Positions 1 to 5,012 of a DNA stretch of 5,012 nt are shown here, piece after piece. The notes below the pieces were generated by a model that had not been told where the DNA came from, ran no database searches, and worked only from the letters and a program-made list of their open reading frames with translations. Origin of the DNA: Bryobacterales bacterium (GTDB lineage Bacteria > Acidobacteriota > Terriglobia > Bryobacterales > Bryobacteraceae); contig DNFG01000112.1 in the NCBI GenBank assembly GCA_003487005.1, positions 12,720 through 17,731 on the forward strand, given 5' to 3'. The position numbers and the translations under genes are program-made. Numbering within the stretch: the first letter of the stretch is position 1; every line of letters begins with the position of its first letter.

Positions 1-264
1 CCCCGCGTCCGAAACCAGCGCCACCGACTCGCCCACCTCCAGCCTCGCGACCAGTTCCGCCGTCCGCGACGCCTCGTTGTGCTCGTGCAAACTCACCGTC
101 GCCACGCTGATCCCAAAGTGATTCAACAGCTTGCGCGTGTGCCGCGTGTCTTCGCACGCCACCACCGACGCCCCCTTCAGCACCTCCACCGCCCGGTACG
201 TCATGTCGTCCAAATTGCCAATCGGCGTGGCCACGATCGAAAGCACTCCAGTTCTCTCGGACAT
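1..264 (-). CDS. rsmI: Ribosomal RNA small subunit methyltransferase I (16S rRNA C1402 2'-O-methyltransferase), N-terminal part
   Basis: This is the first 88 codons of a gene that runs off the left edge; it starts at the ATG at 264-262 and stays open to base 1. The product reads MSERTGVLSIVATPIGNLDD..., followed by CEDTRHTRKLLNHFGI (residues 37-52), SLHEHNEASRTAELV (58-72) and ALVSDAG at the cut. These blocks are characteristic of RsmI: the ATPIGNLxD start, the EDTRHTRKLL segment, the HEHNE motif and the beginning of the SDAGTPxISDPG loop that helps bind S-adenosylmethionine. In the family, RsmI methylates the 2'-hydroxyl of C1402 in the 30S decoding centre; full length is usually near 280 residues, so about two thirds is missing. 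Codons are strongly G-ending (Val: 10 GTG of 12; Ala: 9 GCG of 10). No clear Shine-Dalgarno is visible upstream. The gene is divergent from the plus-strand operon starting at 386. Identification is firm. Confidence 0.95.
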   Translation of the reverse strand, partial: MSERTGVLSIVATPIGNLDDMTYRAVEVLKGASVVACEDTRHTRKLLNHFGISVATVSLHEHNEASRTAELVARLEVGESVALVSDAG

Positions 265-340
265 TCTGCTGAACAGTATCGCTCTAAAGACCTGAAGAAA
301 TGTCGCGAAGCTGCCGATAGACGATTGATGAGGTGCAGAC

Positions 341-370
341 TTGAGCGCCGCCCCCAGGCGGACTTACGAT
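341..370 (+). promoter_or_regulatory. Candidate sigma70-like promoter for the plus-strand operon
   Basis: TTGAGC (341-346) and TACGAT (365-370) are separated by 18 bp. Each matches four of the six bases of the TTGACA and TATAAT consensus. Transcription would begin near 377, only a few bases before the GTG at 386. The -35-like hexamer coincides with the alternative TTG start codon at 341, so if this promoter is real, that TTG cannot be the start. A small hairpin, CCGCC/GGCGG with a 4-nt loop (348-361), lies in the spacer. The match is weak and there is no experimental support. The rest of the divergent region 265-385 shows nothing else I can name. Confidence 0.25.
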
Positions 371-385
371 GAAACGGAGACCCCG

Positions 386-1618
386 GTGAGCAAAGCATCC
401 GCCATTCCCCACGACGACGACGCCCCCGGGATGCCCGCCGGCGGTTCCGCCGCGGGCAGCGCCTTCCGGTTTGAACCCCCGGGCAAGGGTGTCACTTTCT
501 ACATCGCTTACGACGTCATCGACCGCCTCGGCTTTGAGGTGATGCGCGGTTTCGGCCTCGTCCCGCGCCGGGGCGCCGAAGTCGGCGGCATCCTCCTCGG
601 CGCAGCCGAGCAGGGCGAACGCCCCGTCATCCGGATCGATGACTTCATCCCTGTGCCCAGCGAACACCTCCGCGGCCCCTCCTATATCCTCTCGGAAAAG
701 GACCTCGCCGCCTTCGACGAGAATCTCGCCAAGGTCGCACCCTCCCCCGAAACCCGTCTCCACGCCGTCGGTTACTTCCGCAGCAACACCCGCGACCAAC
801 TCCAACTCGGCCCCGAGGACCTCGGCATCCTCGACTCCCGCTTCCCCGGCCCCACCGCAGTCTGCCTGCTCATCCGCCCGTACGCCACCCGCGTCAGCGA
901 AGCCGCCATCCTCCTTCGTGGCGACGACGGCCGCTTCCCCGATGGCGAAATCCCCACGGCCTTCCCCTTCCGCCGCCGTGAACTCGGCGGTGGTAAGCCC
1001 ACCCGCCGTCGCGACGCCCCCTCCGATCTTTCCTACGACACCGGATTCACTGACGAACCCATCGAATCCGCGCAGCACCAAAGCTCCGAACAGGAGTCCG
1101 TCGCGTCGATCGCCGCCCAACTCGCCGATCAGTCCGCCCCTACCTTCGGTGGACTCGCCCCGCCGCCTTCGCCCCCCGAACCAGAGGCAACGGAAAAGGA
1201 AGCCAGGGCCGGCAAAGGCTGGGTCTGGATCCCACTTTCGTTCATATTTCTCCTGCTCGGCGTCATCCTCGGCTTCCAGATCGCCCTCAGCTTCAAGGAC
1301 CCTCCTCCCCCAGAAGTCGCCCGCGAGAATCCTTACACCATGGGCCTCTCCGTCGAACCTTCCGGCGAAAGCCTCACGGTCCGCTGGAGTGTCGCCGCCC
1401 CCGCCGTCCGCGCCGCCGAACGCGCCGTCCTCACCATCACCGAAGCCAACAACGAGAAAACCGTCGAACTCGGCCCCGACGATCTTCGCCGCGGCGGCGT
1501 CCTCTACCGCAATCTCACTCCTGATGTCCGCTTCCGCCTCGAAGTCATGCTCGATGCGCGCAACTCGGTCACCGAATCCGCCTCCACCCGCGTCGTCGAA
1601 TCCGCCCGGGCCCCTTAG
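386..1618 (+). CDS. Membrane-anchored protein with degenerate JAMM/MPN-like domain and FN3-like C-terminus; function unknown
   Basis: The product is 410 residues, not a named protein I recognise. Residues about 36-195 resemble a JAB1/MPN (JAMM) domain: EVGGILLG at 65-72 supplies the motif glutamate, and VGYFRSNTRDQLQLGPEDL (128-146) aligns without gaps to the H-S/T-H-x7-S-x2-D signature. The two zinc-binding histidines are Arg132 and Asn134, the serine is Gly142, and Asp145 is kept. A metalloprotease or deubiquitinase-like activity is therefore unlikely. Residues 197-275 form a charged, Pro-rich linker. Residues 279-301 (WVWIPLSFIFLLLGVILGF...) are a membrane segment with Lys/Arg before it, suggesting N-in/C-out. 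Residues 318-406 have a fibronectin type III-like pattern (SLTVRWS; LYRNLTPDVRFRLEV). The GTG at 386 is preferred because GGAG (376-379) lies 6 nt upstream; a TTG at 341 with GAGG (330-333) would add 15 residues. The gene lies 23 bp before lepB, so it is probably the first gene of its operon. Confidence 0.8.
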   Translation: MSKASAIPHDDDAPGMPAGGSAAGSAFRFEPPGKGVTFYIAYDVIDRLGFEVMRGFGLVPRRGAEVGGILLGAAEQGERPVIRIDDFIPVPSEHLRGPSYILSEKDLAAFDENLAKVAPSPETRLHAVGYFRSNTRDQLQLGPEDLGILDSRFPGPTAVCLLIRPYATRVSEAAILLRGDDGRFPDGEIPTAFPFRRRELGGGKPTRRRDAPSDLSYDTGFTDEPIESAQHQSSEQESVASIAAQLADQSAPTFGGLAPPPSPPEPEATEKEARAGKGWVWIPLSFIFLLLGVILGFQIALSFKDPPPPEVARENPYTMGLSVEPSGESLTVRWSVAAPAVRAAERAVLTITEANNEKTVELGPDDLRRGGVLYRNLTPDVRFRLEVMLDARNSVTESASTRVVESARAP

Positions 1619-1628
1619 TCCGATCGGC

Positions 1629-1634
1629 TACAAT
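1629..1634 (+). promoter_or_regulatory. -10-like element TACAAT directly before lepB
   Basis: TACAAT matches TATAAT in five of six positions and ends 7 nt before the lepB GTG at 1642. Transcription starting at the usual distance would begin at or next to the start codon, giving a leaderless lepB mRNA in addition to read-through from the gene upstream. No -35 element is seen at 16-18 bp upstream, where the sequence is plain C/G. There is also no convincing Shine-Dalgarno for the GTG, which fits a leaderless message. The call rests on one hexamer. Confidence 0.3.
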
Positions 1635-1641
1635 ATGGAAA

Positions 1642-2433
1642 GTGTCTGAGACGAAATTGAGTGTTCCCGCGGCTATGGCCGGCGTGCCCATCGCCGCCGC
1701 AGAACCGCCTCGCGGCGCCATCGCCGAGTGGACTGTCACCATCCTCCTGCTCCTGTTCGGGACCACCACCCTTGTCCAGGCCTTCGTGATCCCCACTGGC
1801 TCCATGGAGGACTCCCTCCTCATCGGCGATCACCTCCTCGTCGACAAACTCGCTTACGCCCCTCCCGGTGGCGTCAGCAAGCACTTGCTCCCCTATACGC
1901 CCCTCAAACGAGGCGACATTATCGTCTTCAAATACCCCGTTGACGTCCGCCAGACCTTCGTTAAACGCGTCATTGGCATCCCCGGGGACCGCATTCGCCT
2001 CATCAACAAGGACGTTTATCTCAACGGCAAGCTCCTCCAGGAGCCCTACAAGTACCACAAGACCCCCTACGTCGACTCCTACCGCGATAACTTCCCCTCC
2101 GATCCCAATACCCGCGTCGACGACCGCGCCCTCGAGATGCTCGACAAGAATGTCGAAGACGGAGAGGTCATCGTCCCTCCGGACTGCTACTTCGCCATGG
2201 GCGATAATCGCGATTCCTCCCTCGATTCGCGCTACTGGGGCTTCGTCCCCCGCGCCAATATCATCGGCAAACCCCTCATCATCTATTGGTCCTACGACGC
2301 CCCCACCGAACGCCTCGTGTCGTCGGGCATCGACTTCGACCACCTCCTCGACCTCGCCACCAACTTCTTTACCAAGACCCGCTGGAAGCGCTCCTTTATG
2401 CTCATTCGCGGCCAGGAACCCGTCCTCCAGTAA
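1642..2433 (+). CDS. lepB: Signal peptidase I
   Basis: This is a 263-residue serine endopeptidase of family S26, which cleaves signal peptides from proteins exported across the cytoplasmic membrane. One N-terminal membrane segment (about 30-50, WTVTILLLLFGTTTLVQAFV) leads straight into PTGSMEDSLLIGD, where Ser54 is the nucleophile. The general base is Lys108 in FVKRVIGIPGDRI (106-118). The C-terminal box MGDNRDSSLDSRYWGFV (186-202) is intact, so the enzyme should be active. Between these boxes lies a roughly 50-residue hydrophilic insert (130-180), as in larger Gram-negative type SPases. The start is the GTG at 1642; an in-frame ATG at 1675 would remove 11 residues without touching the membrane segment. 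Neither start has a good ribosome-binding site. It lies 23 bp after the JAMM-like gene and 19 bp before manC, which suggests co-transcription. Codons are mostly C-ending. Confidence 0.96.
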   Translation: MSETKLSVPAAMAGVPIAAAEPPRGAIAEWTVTILLLLFGTTTLVQAFVIPTGSMEDSLLIGDHLLVDKLAYAPPGGVSKHLLPYTPLKRGDIIVFKYPVDVRQTFVKRVIGIPGDRIRLINKDVYLNGKLLQEPYKYHKTPYVDSYRDNFPSDPNTRVDDRALEMLDKNVEDGEVIVPPDCYFAMGDNRDSSLDSRYWGFVPRANIIGKPLIIYWSYDAPTERLVSSGIDFDHLLDLATNFFTKTRWKRSFMLIRGQEPVLQ

Positions 2434-2452
2434 TCCCCCGCCGGCGGTCCCC

Positions 2453-3538
2453 ATGGCCCAACCCAACCACTATGCTTTGATCCTCGCCGGAGGCCGCGGT
2501 ACCCGTTTCTGGCCCCGCAGCCGTACTCGCCGCGCCAAACAGGTCCTCGAAATCGTGGCCCCCGGCACCCTGATCCAACAAACCGTCCGCCGCCTTGAAC
2601 CCGTCATCCCCCGCGAGCGCATCTGGATCCTCACCAACCCCCTCCTCCGCGAGGAAATCATCCGCCAGCTTCCCGGCGTCCCCCGCGCTCAGGTCGTCGC
2701 CGAACCCGTCGCCCGCAATACCGCCCCCGCCATCGGACTCGCCGCCCAGGTCCTCCTCCAACAGGACCCCGATGCCGTCCTTGGCGTCTTTCCCGCCGAT
2801 CACTACATCGCCCGCCCCGCCGCCTTCCTCCGTCTCGTCCGCGCCGCCTACAAGTCCGCCGCCCAGGGTCGGATCGCCCTCATCGGCATCCAGCCCCGCT
2901 GGGCTGAGACCGGCTACGGCTACGTCGAATTCCCCGCCGGCGATCTCACGCCCGGCAGCCTTCAGCCCGCCACCGTCACCCGCTTCCTCGAAAAACCCGA
3001 CGCCGCCACCGCCCGCAAGTTCGTTGATGCCGGCAACTACTGCTGGAACGCCGGCATGTTCTTCTGGCGCGCCTCCGTCTTCATGGACGCCCTCGAAACC
3101 CACCTGCCCCGCACCGCCGCTCTCCTCCGCACTCTGCCCTCCGTCCGCAGCCGCCGCTTCCGCCCGGTCCTCGCTGAAGTCTTCCCCCAGTGCGAGAACA
3201 TCAGCGTCGATTACGCCGTCCTCGAACACGCCACCGGCGTCGCCGGCTTCGCCGCCGGTGACATCGGCTGGAACGATGTCGGCAGTTGGAACGCCGTCTA
3301 CGAACTCCTCCCCCGCGACGCCCACGGCAACGCCGCCCGCGGCGACGCCCTCTTCCTCGATAGCGCCGGCAACCTCGTCGACGCCCCCGCCGGCAAACTC
3401 GTCGCCCTCGCCGGCGTCCGCGATCTCGTCGTCGTCGACACCCCCGACGCCCTCCTCGTCTGCCCCCGTGAGATGGCCCAGAGCGTAGGCGCGGTCGTCA
3501 AGCTACTCGAGAAACAGAAGCGCACCGCCCTGCTCTAG
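2453..3538 (+). CDS. manC: Mannose-1-phosphate guanylyltransferase (GDP-mannose pyrophosphorylase)
   Basis: This 361-residue nucleotidyltransferase makes GDP-mannose from mannose-1-phosphate and GTP in the cytoplasm, supplying mannose (and via it fucose or rhamnose-type sugars) to surface glycans. Visible motifs in order: LAGGRGTRFWPRSR (11-24) with Lys29-Gln30, the pyrophosphorylase signature; AEPVARNTAPAI (83-94); FPADHYI (113-119), which holds the metal-binding Asp; ETGYGYVE (152-159); FLEKPD (178-183); WNAGMFFW (198-205); SVDYAVLE (251-258); and GWNDVGSW (272-279). It ends near residue 360, so it lacks the C-terminal phosphomannose isomerase cupin of the bifunctional ManC/AlgA enzymes. 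The ATG at 2453 is chosen because the nucleotidyltransferase fold begins at once; the frame is open further upstream, but only as an off-frame reading of lepB. The 19-bp spacer after lepB holds the palindrome CCGCCGGCGG (2438-2447), whose GGCGG is the only Shine-Dalgarno-like element. The stop overlaps that of the convergent aminotransferase. Confidence 0.95.
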   Translation: MAQPNHYALILAGGRGTRFWPRSRTRRAKQVLEIVAPGTLIQQTVRRLEPVIPRERIWILTNPLLREEIIRQLPGVPRAQVVAEPVARNTAPAIGLAAQVLLQQDPDAVLGVFPADHYIARPAAFLRLVRAAYKSAAQGRIALIGIQPRWAETGYGYVEFPAGDLTPGSLQPATVTRFLEKPDAATARKFVDAGNYCWNAGMFFWRASVFMDALETHLPRTAALLRTLPSVRSRRFRPVLAEVFPQCENISVDYAVLEHATGVAGFAAGDIGWNDVGSWNAVYELLPRDAHGNAARGDALFLDSAGNLVDAPAGKLVALAGVRDLVVVDTPDALLVCPREMAQSVGAVVKLLEKQKRTALL

Positions 3539-4749
3539 CACCGCCGGAAGATCCGGTTCAGCCCCGCAATCGCCTTGTTTACTTCCTTCTCCGTCAAGAT
3601 GTACGGCGGCAGCATCCGGATCACGTTCTCGTGCGTAACATTGAACAGCATCCCCTCTTTCATCCCCTCCGCCACCAGATGCTTGCACGGGAAGTCCGTC
3701 TCCACGCCGATCATCAGCCCAAACCCGCGCACGTCCCTGATGAAGCTGTAGCGCCGCTGCATCTGCTTCAACCGCTCGAAGAAATACGCGCCGACCCGCT
3801 TCATCTGCGGCATCAACTCTTCCAGAATGTCGTAAAACTCCAGCGCCACCCGGCACGCCAGCGCGCCCCCCCCAAACGTCGTCCCGTGCATCCCCGGCGC
3901 GATCGACTCCGCCGCTTTCGCGTTCGCGATGATCGCTCCCAGCGGCAACCCGCACGCAATCGGCTTCGCCAGCGTCACCACGTCCGGCAGAATCGCCGGC
4001 TCGTGCAGCTGATACGCGAAATGCGTCCCCGGACGCCCGATCCCGCACTGAATCTCGTCAAATACCAGCAGCGCATTGTGCCGGTCCGCCAGTTCCCGCG
4101 CCCGCCTCAGCCACTGCGCGCTGATCGGGTAGATCCCACCTTCCCCCTGAATCGTCTCGACGATGATCCCCGCCGTCCGCTCCGTCACCGCCGCCTCGAA
4201 CGCCGCTTCGTCGCACAGGTTCACAAACTTCACGCCCGGCATCAGCGGCTCGAAATCCTGCCGGTACTTCGGCTGCCCCGTCAGCGACAACGCCCCGATC
4301 GTCCGCCCGTGAAAGCTGTTCTCCAGCGCCACGATCTCCGTCTTCTCCGCCGCGATCCGCCGGCCGTGGGCGTGCATCATCTTGATCGCGCCCTCCACGG
4401 CTTCCGTCCCCGAATTGCAGAAAAACGCCCGGTCCAGACCCGACGTCTCACACAAAATCTTCGCCAGCGGCCCCTGAAACTCGTGATAGTACAGGTTGGA
4501 ACTGTGGATGAGCCGCGCTGCCTGCTCCCGGATCACCCGCGTGATCCGCGGATGCGCGTGCCCCAGTGAATTGACGCCAATCCCCGAAATCAGGTCCAGG
4601 TAGCGCTTGCCGTCCAGATCATACAGCCAGCAACCCTTGCCCCGCTTCAGCACCAGCGGATAACGGCCGTAATTCTGCAGCAAATATGCGCGTTCCAGGT
4701 CCATGACCGCCTGCGCGGGCGTGGCGGCGGTCTCAAGCGAAGAGGTCAT
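3535..4749 (-). CDS. argD: Acetylornithine aminotransferase family protein (class III PLP-dependent)
   Basis: This is a 404-residue class III (fold type I) aminotransferase, full length for ArgD. In arginine synthesis ArgD interconverts N-acetylglutamate semialdehyde and N-acetylornithine, with glutamate as amino donor; it is cytoplasmic. Seen: YGRYPLVLKRGKGCWLYD (27-44) and LDLISGIGVNSLGHAHP (51-67), typical of the family; CNSGTEAVEGAIK (111-123), the cofactor-phosphate loop; SFHGRT (145-150), with the ring-stacking Phe146; VFDEIQCGIGR (229-239), with Asp231 contacting the pyridine nitrogen; and LAKPIACGLPLGA (260-272), with the Schiff-base Lys262. TTFGGGALACR (290-300) completes the phosphate site. 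The start is the ATG at 4749-4747, with only AGAAGA before it. The 3' end shares CTAG with manC. An unidentified gene ends 27 bp upstream on the same strand. The related LysW-lysine/ornithine aminotransferases (LysJ) or another class III aminotransferase cannot be excluded by sequence alone. Codons are mostly G-ending. Confidence 0.88.
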   Translation of the reverse strand: MTSSLETAATPAQAVMDLERAYLLQNYGRYPLVLKRGKGCWLYDLDGKRYLDLISGIGVNSLGHAHPRITRVIREQAARLIHSSNLYYHEFQGPLAKILCETSGLDRAFFCNSGTEAVEGAIKMMHAHGRRIAAEKTEIVALENSFHGRTIGALSLTGQPKYRQDFEPLMPGVKFVNLCDEAAFEAAVTERTAGIIVETIQGEGGIYPISAQWLRRARELADRHNALLVFDEIQCGIGRPGTHFAYQLHEPAILPDVVTLAKPIACGLPLGAIIANAKAAESIAPGMHGTTFGGGALACRVALEFYDILEELMPQMKRVGAYFFERLKQMQRRYSFIRDVRGFGLMIGVETDFPCKHLVAEGMKEGMLFNVTHENVIRMLPPYILTEKEVNKAIAGLNRIFRRC

Positions 4750-4755
4750 TCTTCT

Positions 4756-4761
4756 ATCGTA
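4756..4761 (-). promoter_or_regulatory. -10-like element TACGAT before the aminotransferase start
   Basis: On the minus strand TACGAT lies 6 nt before the aminotransferase ATG (4749), the same geometry as TACAAT before lepB. It matches TATAAT in four of six bases and has no recognisable -35 partner. If used, it would give a leaderless or nearly leaderless message; read-through from the upstream gene is the alternative. The support is weak. Confidence 0.2.
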
Positions 4762-4776
4762 CTAAGCCCCCGCCGC

Positions 4777-5000
4777 TTACTCCACGATGAACCCGTCCAG
4801 GTCCAGAAAACACGCCGCCACCGAGGTCGTCGTACTGCGCGCCTGCGGCAACCGGATCACCAGCGTGTGATACCCTGGCGCCGCCTCCATGCGCGGCCCC
4901 CGCGCCTGCCACCTGGTCGCTTCGGCATACTGCGCGAGCTCCACCTCTTCCGCTTCGTCCAGCGACATCACCCCCGTGCACCGGTTCGCCGCCGCCGTGT
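4777..5000 (-). CDS. Unrecognised protein, C-terminal part
   Basis: This is the 3' end of a gene whose start lies beyond the contig end. The frame is open from base 4998 (the first whole genomic codon) to the TAA at 4779-4777, giving 73 residues. The visible sequence has an acidic stretch (SLDEAEEVELAQYAEA), then WQARGPRMEAAPGYHTLVI, and ends ...FLDLDGFIVE. I see no membrane segment, signal peptide or known motif, and I do not recognise the family. It is called a gene because its codons are G-ending like the other minus-strand genes and its composition is balanced, while the overlapping frame (4754-4981) reads as Gly/Ala/Arg-rich junk. It ends 27 bp before the aminotransferase ATG on the same strand, so the two are probably co-transcribed. 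Internal ATG or GTG codons at 4968-4971 are not good starts, since the frame continues upstream with similar codon use. Confidence 0.6.
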
Positions 5001-5012
5001 AGATCGGAAGAG
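5001..5012. other. Residual Illumina adapter sequence at contig end
   Basis: The last 12 bases are AGATCGGAAGAG, the first 12 bases of the standard Illumina TruSeq adapter; read on the other strand they are CTCTTCCGATCT, the 3' end of the library primer. An exact match ending flush with the sequence end is far better explained by untrimmed adapter than by chance. These bases should be masked. The codons they add to the minus-strand partial gene are not biological. Confidence 0.93.

Noticed and set aside
348..361. Hairpin CCGCC-CCCA-GGCGG as an attenuator or terminator
   Set aside because: Only a 5-bp stem in GC-rich DNA where such repeats are common, with no T tract after it.
79..372. Plus-strand open frame of 97 codons at the left end
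   Set aside because: Mostly antisense to the clear rsmI coding sequence; Arg/His-rich product with no motif. A shadow of the GC-rich minus-strand gene.
284..1120. Long minus-strand open frame (278 codons) opposite the JAMM-like gene
   Set aside because: Gly/Ala/Glu-rich, low-complexity translation typical of the antisense of C-ending codons; the plus frame has domain structure, a membrane segment and a ribosome-binding site.
639..1649. Plus-strand open frame (336 codons) overlapping the JAMM-like gene in another frame
   Set aside because: Product is almost wholly Ser/Pro/Ala, as expected from an off-frame reading of C-rich codons.
2438..2447. Palindrome CCGCCGGCGG between lepB and manC as a terminator
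   Set aside because: There is no loop and no following T run, and it lies in a 19-bp spacer inside an apparent operon.
1868..2452. A 195-codon N-terminal extension of manC in the same open frame
   Set aside because: This part is a Ser/Thr/Pro-rich off-frame reading of lepB; the nucleotidyltransferase fold begins at the ATG at 2453.
1615..2466. Minus-strand open frame (283 codons) opposite lepB
   Set aside because: Antisense to a complete signal peptidase with all catalytic boxes; Gly/Val/Glu/Asp-rich composition only.
2402..3325. Minus-strand open frame (307 codons) opposite manC
   Set aside because: Gly/Asp/Glu/Ala-rich antisense product with no motif; manC is unmistakable on the plus strand.
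3631..4569. Plus-strand open frame (312 codons) opposite the aminotransferase
   Set aside because: Arg/His/Pro/Leu-rich antisense product; the minus strand encodes a complete class III aminotransferase with its PLP lysine.
1..5000. CRISPR array, tRNA or rRNA gene, insertion sequence, attachment site
   Set aside because: No regularly spaced repeats, RNA-gene folds, transposase genes or terminal inverted repeats were seen; coding sequence covers nearly all of the window.

Overview
The window is high-GC, gene-dense bacterial DNA holding parts or all of six genes and almost no non-coding space. The codon usage, the membrane-anchored JAB/MPN-like protein beside lepB, and the gene styles suggest Acidobacteriota (Solibacter/Bryobacter-like). 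That placement is an inference from general familiarity and was not tested. The last 12 bases (5001-5012) match the start of the Illumina TruSeq adapter, so the sequence is very probably the untrimmed end of a draft or metagenomic contig, and genuine DNA stops at about 5000.

Layout: (1) 1-264, minus strand: the first 88 codons of rsmI (16S rRNA C1402 2'-O-methyltransferase), cut by the window edge. (2) 265-385: a divergent intergenic region with a weak promoter candidate for the plus-strand genes. (3) 386-1618, plus: an uncharacterised membrane protein with a JAMM/MPN-like domain whose zinc-binding histidines are replaced, then a disordered linker, one membrane segment and an FN3-like C-terminal domain. 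(4) 1642-2433, plus: lepB, signal peptidase I. (5) 2453-3538, plus: manC, mannose-1-phosphate guanylyltransferase of the short, single-domain type. (6) 3535-4749, minus: an ArgD-type class III aminotransferase, whose stop codon overlaps the manC stop in a shared CTAG. (7) 4777-5000, minus: the C-terminal part of an unrecognised protein, 27 bp upstream of the aminotransferase and probably in the same transcript.

The three plus-strand genes are separated by only 23 and 19 bp and look like one operon. Together they suggest envelope biogenesis: release of exported proteins (LepB), GDP-mannose supply for surface glycans (ManC), and a membrane-anchored protein of unknown role. The aminotransferase on the facing strand belongs to arginine (or possibly lysine) biosynthesis and is probably unrelated.

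The plus strand is C-rich throughout, whichever strand is coding. Plus-strand genes prefer C-ending codons and minus-strand genes prefer G-ending codons. This asymmetry also explains the long open frames antisense to or overlapping nearly every real gene. The most unusual item is the degenerate JAMM membrane protein; the rest is mostly ordinary housekeeping DNA.
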